From Athripsodes cinereus (taxonomy: Eukaryota; Arthropoda; Insecta; Trichoptera; Leptoceridae): a stretch of DNA of 64,000 nt. The stretch lies in assembly GCA_947579605.1 (NCBI GenBank), contig OX388320.1, positions 4,588,001 to 4,652,000 of the forward strand, read 5' to 3'. Position numbers and translations under genes: made by a program. The number at the start of each line of letters is the position of its first letter. The stretch's first letter is position 1. This document shows, piece after piece, positions 1 through 11,135 of this stretch. The notes beneath the pieces were generated by a model. It saw nothing but the letters and a program-made list of their open reading frames with translations. It made no database searches and was not told the origin of the DNA.

Positions 1-515
1 GGTTTCCTGGCGATATTTGCTCCGTACGTACACACTATTATGTAACTTATGTACAATTCTTACTAAGCTCGTAGGAGGAAATAAAGCTAATTAGACAATG
101 TTTTCAAAATTTAAATACAAGTAAAGAACAACAATATTATTTATGATTTTTCGTGTATATCAAAGCCTACTGCGATTGTTTCTGAATTATTCTTATTTTT
201 AATGGTAGTATTTCTTTATATATCCTATATACTAATTTATTGAAAAATACTACCTACACGAACATTCAGTAGTTCAAGTTCCTATGTTTTTTAATATGTT
301 TTTGTTGATTTTTTCTTGAATTATGACGACATATTTCCATGGAACTTGTCACTTCCCAAAAATATCTTACGAGTGGCGCTTGATGATATTGATTTAAAAT
401 CATATACCTACTTATTGATTATGATATTGACGGACGGCTCCATTTAATGGAGTATCCATCTCAAAGGAACAAGAAGCTCTGTTGAAATAAAAACGCCTTC
501 AATTTTCTCCTGAAT

Positions 516-571
516 ATTCAGCAGGATGGGTAGCATTACTCATCACTGAACTGGAGATGCTAAATGTCTCA
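516..571 (-). repeat. S3 repeat fragment
   Basis: A short, diverged piece of the abundant S3 repeat (best copy 26494-26752). It matches the part around 'caggatgggt' and 'catcactgaa'. Only the middle of the element is present. Confidence 0.4.
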
Positions 572-650
572 AAGGTGATGTGTTACGAACGCCTGCTATT
601 TGCAGGACACACACACAGAAAACTAGTTAATAAGAGCGGAAGATTGGATT

Positions 651-1192
651 GGTAAAAGTAGTGATGTGAGAAGAGAAAATTCTCCAAAGAAATTTCTCGG
701 GAACGAGAAATTTCTCCGAGAATTTCTCCTCTGATGGAAGAGAAATTCTCTCCATAATTTTTCTTAGTGGTATTATGACTTTTCGCCCAGTACACTTCGC
801 AGCCAACCTGATTGATCCAAAAATTTGTGGGGCTGATTAAGGCCCAAATCAGAGGTTATTAACACTTTTTCCATGTACCTACTTACCTGCAATTTTATTT
901 TTAACTTAAATATGGGCATGTTGGGTGTCAATCATCAAGATTTTTCATCAGTTATTAGCACTTTTTTCTATATAAGTAAATAACATTTTTTTGTTTCCAT
1001 AATTAATTGTAGCCATATTGGTGATAAATTTGTACATTGTTATTGTTTGAGTGAATGAAGTACCTATTTATTATTATTATAGTGTTAAATAAAAAATAAA
1101 AAAAATTCTCCGAAAATTCTCTACTTCGAGAAATTTACCGAGAAATTTCTCGGAAAAATATTTCTTGAGAATTCCACAACACTAGGTAAAAG
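651..1192. mobile_element. hAT-type MITE with 8-bp TSD
   Basis: The element spans 659-1184 and is bounded by perfect 8-bp direct repeats GGTAAAAG (651-658 and 1185-1192). The termini are imperfect inverted repeats, TAGTGATGTG at the left and CACAACACTA at the right. The subterminal regions carry repeated 'gagaaatttctc' palindromes on both sides. There is no transposase reading frame. Eight-bp duplications are the hAT superfamily signature. The short ORF on the minus strand near 583-795 is incidental. Confidence 0.8.
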
Positions 1193-2084
1193 AGAACCCA
1201 CGGAATTTATCAGGTAATCATATTGCATTTTATTTTCATACATACATAATTAATGAGCGGGTTATTTCTCTTTCAAAAACAGATGAACTTTAAATTTAAA
1301 TAACTCTTGAAAACAGGTGAACCTAGGTTTTCAATGACTCTTTTAAAAACAGATGTACCTTGATTTTCAATAACCCTTTTGAAAAAGATGAATCTTGATT
1401 TTCAAACAACAAAGAGTGTGAATATATTATCAAGCAGTGGCGGTACTAGATCTTTTATATTGATCATGATTTCGTCATAATCACATACAAAGACGTACCC
1501 ATAGACTTAATAAGAGTGAACTCAACAACACAATACTAAATGTATGTGTTGGTATGGTAACGGAACGGTTTGATTGTCTTTTGTTTCAGATCTGTTCCAG
1601 ATTCCAGTCGGTATTGTTTTTTTTTTACTTAATTATTATTATTTGAAATTAATAACTAATTAATTATTATTGTTCCCTCCTGTTTTATTTATACACAGCA
1701 CATAATAAAAAAATTAGCTCTTGAGAGATTAAATGAACATATATGTTTTGTGTGGGATGATGTACGTGTGTTAATATGTGGTGTGGTATTTGTGATGTGT
1801 ATGGTTGAGGGATATGTTTTTTTTTTATTTTACATGGATTTAAATGGTTTGTTTGTGTATTATTTCATGTATGGACAGTTTAACAGTGCAGTATTTGCTT
1901 GCTATGAATGTGATTGTGTTTATGTAGGAGATTAATATTTTATGTGATTGTGTATATTTTTGTATATGATTGATTTGTTTGTGAGATGTTTGCCTTAGTA
2001 CAGGATATACCTAGTTGGGCAGCATCAATAAAGTATGTACGTAAATTGTAATTTATTAAGAAATAAATAAAAGTCTTATTTATT
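1193..2084. other. AT-rich stretch without recognised gene
   Basis: I see no convincing coding region here. Around 2010-2075 the sequence runs through 'aataaa' words into an A-rich tail, which could be the 3' end of a LINE, but no coding sequence supports it. Confidence 0.4.
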
Positions 2085-3178
2085 CGGAGTATGGAGTGAG
2101 CACACAGTTGATACGCGCAATCTCTTCACTCTACGTAGGGAGTTCCGCTTGTGTGAGGGTAAACAATACCCTCTCGGAGTGGTTTACCCTCACTAAAGGG
2201 GTGAAGCAAGGTTGTGTTATGTCTCCGTGGTTATTCAATCTATTCTTTGACTTCTGAATGCAACCTCTGAGAGGGATGGATGTTGGTGTTGAATTGAATG
2301 GAATTCGGGTGAATGCATTGATGTATGCAGACGATTTAGTGTTAATGGCTGAGAATGAAGTGATCTACAAGAATTTTTTTCGTATGTGTACGATAGTTGT
2401 AGTACAAATGGGTTAAAAATGAATGTTGCGAAGACGAAAGTGCTGGTGTTTGAAAGAGAGAGCGAAAGAACGATATGTGAAATAAAGGTTGATGATGAAT
2501 GTTTAGAGCAAGTGAATGAGTATGTGTATTTGGGAAGTATGTTTGCGAGGGATGGAAGATACGACAAGGACATTGAAAGAAGAAAAGTCGCCGGTGCTAG
2601 AGTGAATGGTGCACTTCGACCCATTGTTAGCAACAGCAATGTGTCGAACATGGCTAAAATGCTGGTGCACAATACCATTCTGGTACCGACACTTATGTAT
2701 GCAAGTGAAACGTGGACGTGGGTGAAGAAGGACGAGAGTGGAATAAATGCCGTAGAGATGCGTTCACTAAGAAGAATGGTTGGTAAAACATTGCGGAATA
2801 GAGTGAAGAATGAGGATATCAGGAGAATGAGCGGATGCGAGATGAGTGTTGTGGATAGAATGCGAGTAAATAAGTTACGATGGTTTGGACATGTTGAGCG
2901 AATGGAAGATGAAAGAATGACGAAGAGGATGTATTTGTCTGAAAGAGGAGGTATGAGGAAGCGCGGACGGCCAAGAACCACGTGGCTTGAGCACGTGGAT
3001 CAAATCCTAAAGGACGGCCGCGTATTGAGTAAAAGAAATCGGCGAACATGTATGAGAAACTGGATGAATGTGGAGGAAACGAAAGAAGTTTGTAAGGATA
3101 GATCTATATGGCGTTCCGTTCTCTCTACCTACCCCTCCTGGGACACGGCGTGAGGGTATAGATAGATAGATAGATATA
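2085..3178 (+). pseudogene. RTE-A: 5'-truncated RTE-like LINE, reverse transcriptase and C-terminus
   Basis: Reverse-transcriptase remnant of a non-LTR retrotransposon. Homology starts abruptly near 2087, so the copy is 5'-truncated. It reads through a 'KQGCVMSPWLFNLFF' motif (about 2193-2250) and the catalytic 'YADDLVL' box (2324-2344) in one frame. An in-frame TGA follows the FFDF segment. A frameshift then moves the rest to the frame of 2386-3153, which holds 'YVYLGSMF', 'LMYASETWTW', 'LRWFGHVERM' and 'RGRPRTTW', all typical of the connection and C-terminal region of RTE/'craniofacial development protein 2-like' LINE products. After the stop at 3151-3153 there is a (TAGA)n tail, a common RTE 3' end. 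It is dead: truncated, one nonsense codon, one frameshift. Other pieces of the same family lie at 4575, 5107, 6411, 8393, 11047, 24876, 27045, 42567, 62163 and 62945. Clade placement in RTE is from memory of the protein family and not tested. Confidence 0.85.
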
Positions 3179-3343
3179 ATATACTAATTAAGTTTTTTTT
3201 TTATTTATTCCCCAGCATAGTTACGATTTATTTTCGTGGTAGGTAAGTCGTCCATAGAATTCTCATATTTTTTGTAGGGGAATATTAAAGCCAGCTTCAT
3301 ATAATATAAAGAGCAAGACATTGACTGCGGCACATGTGTAAAA

Positions 3344-3945
3344 TTAAAGAGACTAGCAGAAAATAAGGAGTGGAGAAAATTCATTGCACACCAATCCAAT
3401 GGATTGCAACCAGGGTTGCCAGGTTTTCTCCAAAAAAATACCGAACATTGGGCAAAAAAAGTTTTAATCGTTGAACGATATTATGACCTCGAAATACATA
3501 GTGCCATTGCACAAGACCAACTAGCTGCCCTAACTTATAAATATTATATTTTTTCTCACTAATGCACGCTTTCAGCAATACGTCTTATTTGCTTTAACTG
3601 CCCATGCATTTCGCAACATGTCAGACTGATATTACATTGTATACATTATTCAGCCTTCACCATGTCCACACTTAATTTATTACGGCTGTTCGTCCACAAA
3701 TAATTCATATGGCTAAATACTCTTTTCACATAAGCATTACTACATTGGTACTGCCATTATCGTTTTAATTATCTGTTTCAAGTTAGCGCTTATGTTGTTT
3801 ATTAGGGAGAAAAATTAATCAGAAAAAAATACCGAACCGCCCATACTTCGGTATTTTTGTCATACCGAACACCGAACACGGTGCTAAAATACCGAACACC
3901 TGGCAACCCTGATTGCAACCCACTATATATATATTATATTGAAGT
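3344..3945 (+). pseudogene. LINE-B 3' tail, split by a hAT MITE
   Basis: The last codons and 3' end of LINE-B, whose larger copy lies at 13083-13912. The shared segment runs from 'gagactagcagaaaat' through 'ccaatccaatggattg' to the terminal TA repeats. It is interrupted at 3411-3911 by a hAT-type MITE and resumes at 3912 with 'attgcaacccactata'. Only the extreme C-terminus is present. Confidence 0.75.
3403..3919. mobile_element. hAT-type MITE with perfect 8-bp TSD
   Basis: The element 3411-3911 (501 bp) is flanked by perfect direct repeats ATTGCAAC (3403-3410 and 3912-3919). Its terminal inverted repeats are CAGGGTTGCCAGG and CCTGGCAACCCTG. Repeated 'ataccgaac' words lie inside each end. There is no transposase frame. 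The insertion is in the tail of a LINE-B copy, so it is the younger of the two. Confidence 0.85.
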
Positions 3946-4570
3946 CATTCGATGCTTTTTTGCATGTATGAAGAGAACACCACTGCCGCCTAGTTATCGT
4001 CTACTTTATTATATTGTTATTATTCTAATTTCTTCCAACTAACCCAATCATGGTTAAAATATATTATAAAGTATTCACAACATATTCGATTTCTCATCAT
4101 AACTTGATAACAAATGCAATATAAGCGATCATGAAATATTAAACAGTATTGCACCAGCAGTTGGTAAACAAAATGCAAATTGAATTTGTATTCTTGTTAG
4201 TTATTTGCATTTGTTTGCGAGACTGTAAACTTTTATTGATGTATTTGAAACTAATACAACCGAGAGTCAGAGGCGGTTCTAGGTTTTTTCACAAACAGAG
4301 TTGTAGAAGAAACACAAAAGATATTTTATTATAAAAAAGATGGATTCTACCTATTTATTACATTAATTCCTCTCACATATATATCTACGCATAAATGTAC
4401 GTATCTGGACACCTCACCTCGGCTCTCTATAGTCTATACTCACCAATTTGTGTATAGGATATTTTATCATTATGTTTTGTTTTTGTTTAACATTATTTTG
4501 TCTTACAGGTGGTTATCTCTTCAATTTTTTGTCCCATGTTGTAGGGTTGGAGACACCAATCTAAGCTGAG
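3946..4570. other. No recognised gene
   Basis: AT-rich sequence with only short chance reading frames. I see nothing assignable. Confidence 0.4.
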
Positions 4571-4574
4571 TGGT

Positions 4575-4790
4575 ACTGATGCCACGTGGTTCTTGGACGC
4601 CCGCGTCTCTTTGTCATTCTTACCTCGTTCATTCGTTCAACATGCCCAAACCACCTTAGTTTATTCACGCGCATTCTGTCCACAACATTCCTCTTACATC
4701 CACCCATTCTTCTAATATCCTCATTCTTCACTCTAACACGCAGCGTTTTACCAACAATTCTTCTCAACGATCGCATCTCATTAGTTAATT
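4575..4790 (-). pseudogene. RTE-A C-terminal fragment
   Basis: The minus strand reads 'EMRSLRRIVGKTL', 'VKNEDIRRMGG' and 'VNKLRWFGHVERMN', followed by 'RGRPRTTW', which matches residues of the 2386-3153 copy. About 20 codons between the FGHVERM and RGRPRTTW motifs are shortened compared with that copy. Both ends are broken, and there is no terminus or tail. Non-functional fragment. Confidence 0.8.
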
Positions 4791-5106
4791 CAGTAATGGT
4801 AAAATATGCAAACCATTCTAAATCTCTTAATTTTAATGGAACGGAGAGGACATTCCATAAATACATGGAGCGAAATATATACTATCACGACATCTCCTGC
4901 AAGTGATTCCACTATTGGCTAATAGCCGGCAAACAAATGTCTTGTAGTGAAAAACAGGTCATTTTCTCTGTGCCATAAAAAATAAGATATTCGGGGTGAG
5001 AAGCATATCTGGTCGCTTAAGAAATTTTTTTAAATCTTTAAAAACAATGAATTGCATATAGAATACTTAATATATAGTATTTTTGGAAAACTTTAATGAA
5101 ATAAGG

Positions 5107-5345
5107 TAAAAAGATTTGGCTGAGAGGAATGGTACTCGGAGACGTGGACGTCCTAGGATTAAATGGCAAGATCATCTAAATCAAATCCTGCAGGACGGTC
5201 ACGTGTTGAGCACATTGAACAGGAGAGCATGCATGAGGATTTGTATGACAGTGACGGAAGCGAAAGATGTATGCAAGGATAGAAGGAAGTGGCGCTCGAT
5301 CCTTTCTGCCTACTCCGCGAGGGAAGCGGCGTGATGGTATGGATG
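5107..5345 (+). pseudogene. RTE-A C-terminal fragment with 3' end
   Basis: Reads 'GTRRRGRPRIKWQDHLNQIL', then 'GHVLSTLNRRACMRI', 'VCKDRRKWRS' and 'LSAYSAREAA' before a stop at 5332-5334, followed by 'tggtatggatgg', the start of the RTE 3' tail. The left edge, just after 5100, is abrupt, consistent with 5' truncation during target-primed reverse transcription. It is closer in sequence to the 62945-63284 copy than to the 2085-3178 copy, suggesting two subfamilies. Confidence 0.8.
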
Positions 5346-6410
5346 GAAGATTTGTTGAAATTATTTAGGAGGTTGGGCGAAGCAACGCACCTGAAAAGGA
5401 GGCGTCCCTGATACAATCATGCATTTAGTTAAGACCGTTGTAGTTTCTTGTTGAAGTTGTAAGTTGATTTGTGACTTTTCAATTTTCTAATATTTCAGCG
5501 ATCATAACTCGTTTAAAAGTTTTCTTTGAAAGTAGGTAGGTACAGTATTTCTCCGATAACCTTCAACTCCTTGTTTGTTTTTTATCGACGTTCGACAGGA
5601 TATTTCGGGAAACGAAACTATAACTTTAACAAATGTATACAGAATTATTTTCACACAAAATCAAAAGCAAAAATAAAAGTTTAGCTTGAAAATATTATAT
5701 CACAGGTACATGTTACCACTGAAATTGTTATTTTACTGTTTCTTCTATATTAAATTAAAACAATATTGTGGATTTACATTAAATTTATGAAACATAATAA
5801 GTAGATACATTCAGAAATAAAAGGCTTGCACTGTGAGTTGTTACTTGTTACTGACCGAAATTATTTAGTTAAAATTAATTAGTTCATTTTGACACCTTAG
5901 TACAACTATTTAATTTCGTCGCTGTATGGATTTCGTATTCAGAATGAAATTTTAGTTGACAACCGACGACTAAAATAAGTTGGATTTGGCAGAATTTTAT
6001 TTGCGACTTTTAATGTGCGAATATTATTAGTTGCTGTCATTTTGCCGCAGAATATTGCTATATTTTGTAAGTGTAAATTTGTTTTTTCAATTAAAAGTAA
6101 GAATTTATATTTTTAGGGCCCTCGCAACTATAGGCATGTATAAATTATAAAATTATACCACCACCGACGCAAATACGAACGTCAAAATATAGCGGCAAAT
6201 CTGACATTTCACAATTTTCACGCGCGACAACTATTAAATTGTTGCCTGAAGTGTAAATCGGAACGTGAAAAACATTTTGTATTGCGGCATCACTGACTAA
6301 TATTAGTTTGTCCCATAAATTTTACCGTTTACCCTTGGTGTTTCTCGAGTTTATAGTTGTTTATATTTCATAAGTAACGCTGAATACTATATAATAACTA
6401 ATATTAATCA
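5346..6410. other. No recognised gene
   Basis: AT-rich and apparently low-copy within this window. No reading frame of note and no inverted or tandem structure that I could see. Confidence 0.4.
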
Positions 6411-6608
6411 ACTATACTATACTATACCCTCACGCCATGTCCCAAGTGGGGTAGGCAGAGAGAACGGAACGCCAAACAGATCTATCTTTACACACTTCCT
6501 TCGCTTCCTCCACATTCATACAGTTCCTCATACACGCACGTCGGTTCCTCTTACTCAACACGCGGCCGTCCTTGAGAATTTGATCCACGTGATCAAGCCA
6601 CGTGATCA
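6411..6608 (-). pseudogene. RTE-A 3' end fragment
   Basis: Begins with an (ACTAT)n microsatellite and 'accctcacgccatgtccc', the reverse complement of the RTE-A C-terminus and stop. It continues to the 'caagccacgtg' segment and breaks off near 6608. The simple-repeat tail at the low-coordinate side marks the 3' end of a minus-strand, 5'-truncated LINE insertion. Confidence 0.75.
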
Positions 6609-6649
6609 ACTATTAGTTTAGTTAGTTCATTAAGATTCAGAATTGGCCC

Positions 6650-6773
6650 TAAATGTCCTAAGAAGACGAAAGACGCTTCTCTCAAAAATAAATCGCATAG
6701 TAGAATAAAACATTTGTTTTATTAATTTCGTTATGGAACTCTACTACCTAAACACCGACACAATGAATTTTTA
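6650..6773. mobile_element. Family F foldback element, half copy
   Basis: Contains the family F words 'gacgaaagacg', 'tagaataaaaca', 'tctactacctaaacaccgac' and ends near 'acacaatgaat'. Only the arm with the conserved terminus is present; the other arm of the hairpin is missing. Compare the complete copies at 17366-17586, 19840-20139 and 27733-27924. Confidence 0.65.
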
Positions 6774-7582
6774 ATGCCCGGTTTCAACAAGCGATCTATC
6801 CATTACTATCAGTTAAAATCTATTTTATCAAATATGTATATTATATAAAAGATTTTAAATGAAAGAAATGAATTGATAAATTATTGGAACCGACTGTATA
6901 TAAATAATTGTTTATTTGAACCAATGGAAAAAATGTAATGTTTTGTAAAAATATTTATTTGTTGATTAGACTCCAACTCTTTTCTTTAAGTTTTCGACTG
7001 CATACATATATTGGAGAAAATCACAAATACGGCATTTAATCACTTAAGAAAAATTTCAAGGTCAATGCGATTCTGAGAAATGCACTAAACGAAAGAGCGA
7101 TAAACGAGAAAATATTGTTTTCTGTTTATTTGTCAAACTTTTTTAAACGCTTTATATAAACTAGAAATAACTTGTTTGGGTATATTATTCTGACATCAGT
7201 ATAAAGTATGGGTGATAAATGAATTGTTTGCTTGAAATGTATAATGTAAGCCCTCTACCGTTGTGCTCCGTGAATTAATTTGACAGTTACAATTTCTTAC
7301 AAATTTATATGGGAGGGTTTTTGTCGTCTTGTAAATTAATAATTCAATCATAATAAAGCTTATTAGTAATGTGTTTTTCGCTTAATTGTAAGCAGCGTGA
7401 TTTGTATTGCGTATTTAAATATAATATTTTAACGAGAAATTGTTTAAATAAATTATCTTGGAAACAATTTCCCTGAGCAATTTGGTAATGTTTAATTTCG
7501 ACATTTGGGACTCTATTTTTTTTAATGTAACCTGCCGATTTTAAAGAAACTTTAACAATTAATTTTAAATCTTTTGGGTGCA
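6774..7582. other. No recognised gene
   Basis: AT-rich sequence with no convincing coding region, RNA gene or repeat copy. Confidence 0.4.
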
Positions 7583-7720
7583 CCACAATGCACTTCCGTT
7601 ACCTGATCACGATCGATTTCAGTAAACCTTTACCATTAACGAGCAATACAATAGTATTGTATAAAGGTTTACCGAAATCGATCACGATTTTAATAATCGT
7701 GTAATAGAAGTGCATTGTGG
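7583..7720. mobile_element. Small palindromic (foldback) element
   Basis: Inverted arms start 'ccacaatgcacttc' (7583) and end 'gaagtgcattgtgg' (7720). Inside, 'cgatttcagtaaaccttta' pairs with 'aaaggtttaccgaaatcg'. The whole segment can fold on itself with a short AT loop near 7645. No target duplication is evident. Confidence 0.65.
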
Positions 7721-8392
7721 AATACTCAAAACATTCAAAATGTCTCGAGACTGTTTCAAAGTTAATCCTTCTGTTGAAAGGCCAATCGAGGACGGATGCG
7801 AATAGAAACAAATACGTGCAGGAGCCAAGGAGTATATTTGCCGACTAATATGAAAATTGTTACATAACTAATGCATCGCTACATAGTACATAACAGTATT
7901 ACAAGTGAAAATATATGTAGGTTTACCCTACCCAATTTAGCCAATTTATAATAAATATTTTTTATGTGATTTAACACCTTCTAAAACAAATGATAATTTT
8001 AAAAGTTGAAATAATTCAATCGTATATGTAACTTAATCTATTTTTTATGAAACCGGAGTTGAAACGTACATAAGGCTTTCTCATTTAATAAATTATGCGA
8101 CTTGACAAGCTCGTCTTTCACAGTGATGTAGGTACTTTTTCCAAACAAATTTAAATATTAAGTTGTTCTGTTACATTAAGCTACATATTATAGTGAATAA
8201 TTTGTATTTCAAGTGATATTACGAGTATGTGTCACTTTAAGTTGATTGGTGTAGGAAGCAATAGGAAGATAAAACGAAAGGTTAATGATATTATTCATTG
8301 GTGTTCTTCTCGATGCGGGACTTATCTAGAATTTAAGAAATCTCGTACTTATAGTTTTTATTATTAAAATAATATTGTTGAAAAATTGTGGA
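7721..8392. other. No recognised gene
   Basis: AT-rich, no assignable feature. Confidence 0.35.
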
Positions 8393-8505
8393 ATGGTGCA
8401 TGGAGATGTGGCGGTACGATGATCAAATTTCAAGATCACATAGGACGAGCACGTGTTGAGTACGTTGAATAGGAGAGCATGTATGAGGAATTTTATGAGA
8501 GTGAT
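8393..8505 (+). pseudogene. RTE-A, badly decayed C-terminal fragment
   Basis: Retains 'ggagatgtggcggtacgatg', 'agcacgtgttgagtacg' and 'aggagagcatgtatgagga' in the order seen in the 5107 and 62945 copies, but without an open frame. It stops where the next LINE-like tail begins. Confidence 0.6.
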
Positions 8506-8700
8506 TCATTTATTTATTTACTTCTAGAATTAACACAGATACAAACAGTCATTTCACGAACAATGTTGATATAATTATACAAATCCATAAGTGGACTAGC
8601 AAAGCCCTTTTAATAAACTGGAAATAACCAGGTCGAAGCCTAAGTAACTTAAATATAAGTTCTTAGTATCTATAACTCTACAAATTAAGGTTTCATTTAC
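8506..8700 (-). repeat. Possible LINE 3' end
   Basis: Starts with 'atttatttatttac' and, on the minus strand, reads toward 'aagtaaataaataaa', a typical LINE polyadenylation-type end. No coding remnant is recognised, so this rests on tail structure alone. Confidence 0.3.
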
Positions 8701-8790
8701 AATTTATATGAAAATAAACACACATCCATCCATACACACAAACAGACTCACCCCCATACACATCCCATATACATATACGCCGAACCAGCT

Positions 8791-8917
8791 ACCGGCAAAC
8801 TCCCCTTTCACGACACAAGCTTTTAGTAGCTTACTGTGAAAGGTGTATGAGGTTGTATTTGGGTTTATAACAAACAAAACCCAGATATATCTTTTTTTTA
8901 AAAAAAAAAAAAAAAAA
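8791..8917 (+). mobile_element. SINE S1, 5'-truncated
   Basis: Body of the S1 SINE, from 'accggcaaactcccctttc' through 'gtatttgggtttataac' and 'cccagatatatc' to a run of 18 A (8900-8917). The tRNA-like head with the B box is missing. Other copies: 10851-11022 (minus), 33319-33548 and 34011-34135 (plus). Confidence 0.8.
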
Positions 8918-9187
8918 CGTATTGCAATTACTTTATTCTTTATTCTTTCTTATCATCCGTAGGCCATTGATTTGGCACTTGGAATCGTCAGACAATTATA
9001 TAGCTCTTTTTTTTTACAAATGACAAAATAATCAAATTACAACAATACAATGAATAAATAAATAAAGAAATTCCATTGAATCAAAGTTTTTCGAGTGTAA
9101 AAGGCCCAAAATAACTTCTCGTCAGTGTATGTAAAAAATAAATTCTAATAATTATACATAAATAAATTAATTGAATCAATGCCAATT

Positions 9188-9385
9188 AGACTGAACAGTC
9201 CCATTTAGCATTTCGTCGATATTGTAAAAAGCTTTTCCAACAAGATACCTTTTCACTTCTCTGATATTCTACATAATTGAGTGCCTTAATATTACTGGGC
9301 AATTTATTATATAAACTTATGCTAAGACAAATAAAGCTTTTTGAAACTTTAGCCAATCTATGTTCTAGGGGTCTTACATCTCGCT
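9188..9385 (-). pseudogene. Jockey-like LINE, C-terminal tail
   Basis: The minus strand has an open frame reading 'RPLEHRLAKVSKSFICLS', 'LYNKLPSNIKAL' and ending 'RNAKWDCSV' at a stop near 9188. The '..LYNKLP..IK' pattern is typical of the very C-terminus of jockey/CR1-type LINE ORF2. It abuts the poly-T start of the next insertion (9385), so the latter probably landed in this copy. The 8928-9187 segment is probably its 3' UTR. Confidence 0.6.
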
Positions 9386-10375
9386 TTTTTTTTTTTTTTT
9401 TTTTTAATTTTATTAAAAATATTACAAGTAAATATTACAAGTCCTGTTAAGTCTTTTATAAGACTTGTCAACAGGTTCTTTTTTATATATCCATATACAA
9501 ATATAATTCAATGTTTTGATATTTTACAAAGGTTACAAAATCATTTTTACATATAAATTATTATTCTAATATATTATCTCAATTCCTTACTTTAAAATAT
9601 ATACATACTCTTCCTGACTATAATACTATACTCATTATTATAACTAGAATACTACAATACTAATATGCTAACATGTCTGAGACTTTACTAGGTAGGTACT
9701 ATAAAACTTGCTTATTTATCAACTTATACTTAATACTAATACATTGTAGTGTTTAAAAATCAACAATTTAACTTAAAAAACGAAATAAACTGTGGTCTTA
9801 AGTACTTTAGTACATATAAATCTATGGGTCTTAATTGCAATTATTCTTGTAATAAAATTTTTTATAACTCTTGTTCCTTACAAATCAATCAACTCCCTAT
9901 AATTTATTTTATTTTGTATGACAATATTAAATTTTATAAAGCATTTATGATATCAATATTATTTACAGTCCATTGTTTCATAAGAATCTTTAACTTACCT
10001 AGTCTATGGGTATTTTTAATATTTTTTGGTAGCATATTTATTATTTTGGGTATTATATAGTCTCGGGTTCTCATACTTAATCAATCGGGTTCGCTTACAA
10101 CGAGTATTGTATTTGTGATAGTCTGAGTTCAGGGGCGTATTATATATGTTCTTATAGGAATAAAGTAGGCACTCATACATGTATAAACTTGGTAATGTAA
10201 GTACTCCCAGTTCACTGAAGGCAATCTTACATGTATCTCTGGGTTTTATATTCATTAGTTCTCGTACTGCCCTTTTTTGTAATATAAATACTCTATTCCA
10301 GTCAGCTCCCCTTCCCCAGAACAATACTCCATAGGACATGATACTATGAAAATACTTCACTGGCTACCACAGCTG
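9385..10375 (-). pseudogene. Jockey-like LINE, 5'-truncated, with poly(A)
   Basis: A minus-strand insertion whose 3' end is the 21-base T run at 9385-9405 (poly(A) on the minus strand). The coding remnant is 10016-10360: it reads 'SIMSYGVLFWG', 'VFILQKRAVRELMNI', 'FSELGVLTLPSLYMYECLLY' and 'YNTRCK', matching the C-terminal region after the reverse transcriptase of jockey-clade LINEs. It has no catalytic domain. About 600 bp of AT-rich sequence between stop and poly(A) is the 3' UTR. Roughly 1 kb of an element normally several kb long remains, so it is a typical dead-on-arrival copy. Confidence 0.75.
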
Positions 10376-10444
10376 AAGGGTATCCTGTAGTGATATAGAT
10401 AAAAAGGTAGATGATACTACATCCGGAGCGGAACTTCGACAGTG

Positions 10445-10790
10445 AAATGTGTATGTTAATGAATAAAGCAGCATGACTTTCTTAATATTTTGTTTGTTTG
10501 TTGGTACTATAAACAAATTTCACCCATGTCAAACAACAAAGATTGTATTCGTAAATGTGTATGTTAATGAATAAAGCAGCATGACTTTCTTAATATTTTG
10601 TTTGTTTGTTGGTACTATAAACAAATTTCACCCATGTCAAACAACAAAGATTGTATTCGTAAATGTGTATGTTAATGAATAAAGCAGCATGACTTTCTAA
10701 ATTTTTTGTTTGTTTGTTGGTACTATAAACAAATTTCACCCATGTCAAACAACAAAGATTGTATTCGTAAATGTGTATAAATGAATATAT
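10445..10790. repeat. 108-bp tandem repeat, 3 units plus a partial fourth
   Basis: Units begin 'aaatgtgtatgttaatgaat' at 10445, 10553 and 10661. A fourth starts at 10769 and degenerates after about 20 bases. The spacing is exactly 108 bp each time and the units are nearly identical (a change 'ttaatattt' to 'aaatttttt' in the third), so the amplification is recent. Confidence 0.9.
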
Positions 10791-10850
10791 ATTTGTTACT
10801 TATAAATCCGGTAAATAAACATTAACTAGAAAAATTACCATTTTTTTATT

Positions 10851-11024
10851 TAAAAAAGGTGTATCTGGGTTTTTGATATAAACCCAAATACAACCTTATA
10901 CACCTTTCACAGTAAGCTAAAAGTTTGTGTCGTGAAAGGGGAGTTTGCCGGCACCTGGGATCGAACTGCGAACCTCATGTGCATGAGACTGAGACTCCAC
11001 CTCCAGGCTACCGAGGAACTCAAG
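10851..11024 (-). mobile_element. SINE S1, near full length with tRNA-like head
   Basis: Minus-strand copy. Reading on the minus strand, the head 'ctcggtagcctggaggtgg' resembles an A box and 'cagttcgatcccagg' is a good B box (consensus GGTTCGANNCC). The S1 body 'gccggcaaactcccc' and the 'tttgggtttat..aaaccca' hairpin follow, then a short A-rich tail at the low-coordinate end. This is the most complete S1 copy in the window and defines the head. Confidence 0.8.
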
Positions 11025-11046
11025 ATAATGAAATACTCTCAAACTA

Positions 11047-11135
11047 TATGATACCCTCACGCCGTATCGTAAGTGGGCAGGCAGAGAGAACGGAACGCCA
11101 TAAAGATAATATATCCTTACATACTTCTTCTATAT
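11047..11135 (-). pseudogene. RTE-A 3' end fragment
   Basis: 'gataccctcacgccgtatcg' through 'agagaacggaacgccataaa' is the reverse complement of the RTE-A C-terminus. It breaks off near 11135, where LINE-C sequence in the opposite orientation begins. Confidence 0.7.

Noticed and set aside
2235..2981. 248-codon minus-strand frame
   Set aside because: Antisense to the RTE-A reverse transcriptase on the plus strand, which has recognisable motifs. It is a shadow frame.
7344..7811. Two minus-strand frames around 7.3-7.8 kb as host genes
   Set aside because: They overlap a palindromic element, show no motifs, and have no sign of conservation.
9749..10060. 103-codon plus-strand frame
   Set aside because: It lies in the 3' UTR and antisense of a minus-strand jockey-like LINE. 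No motif.
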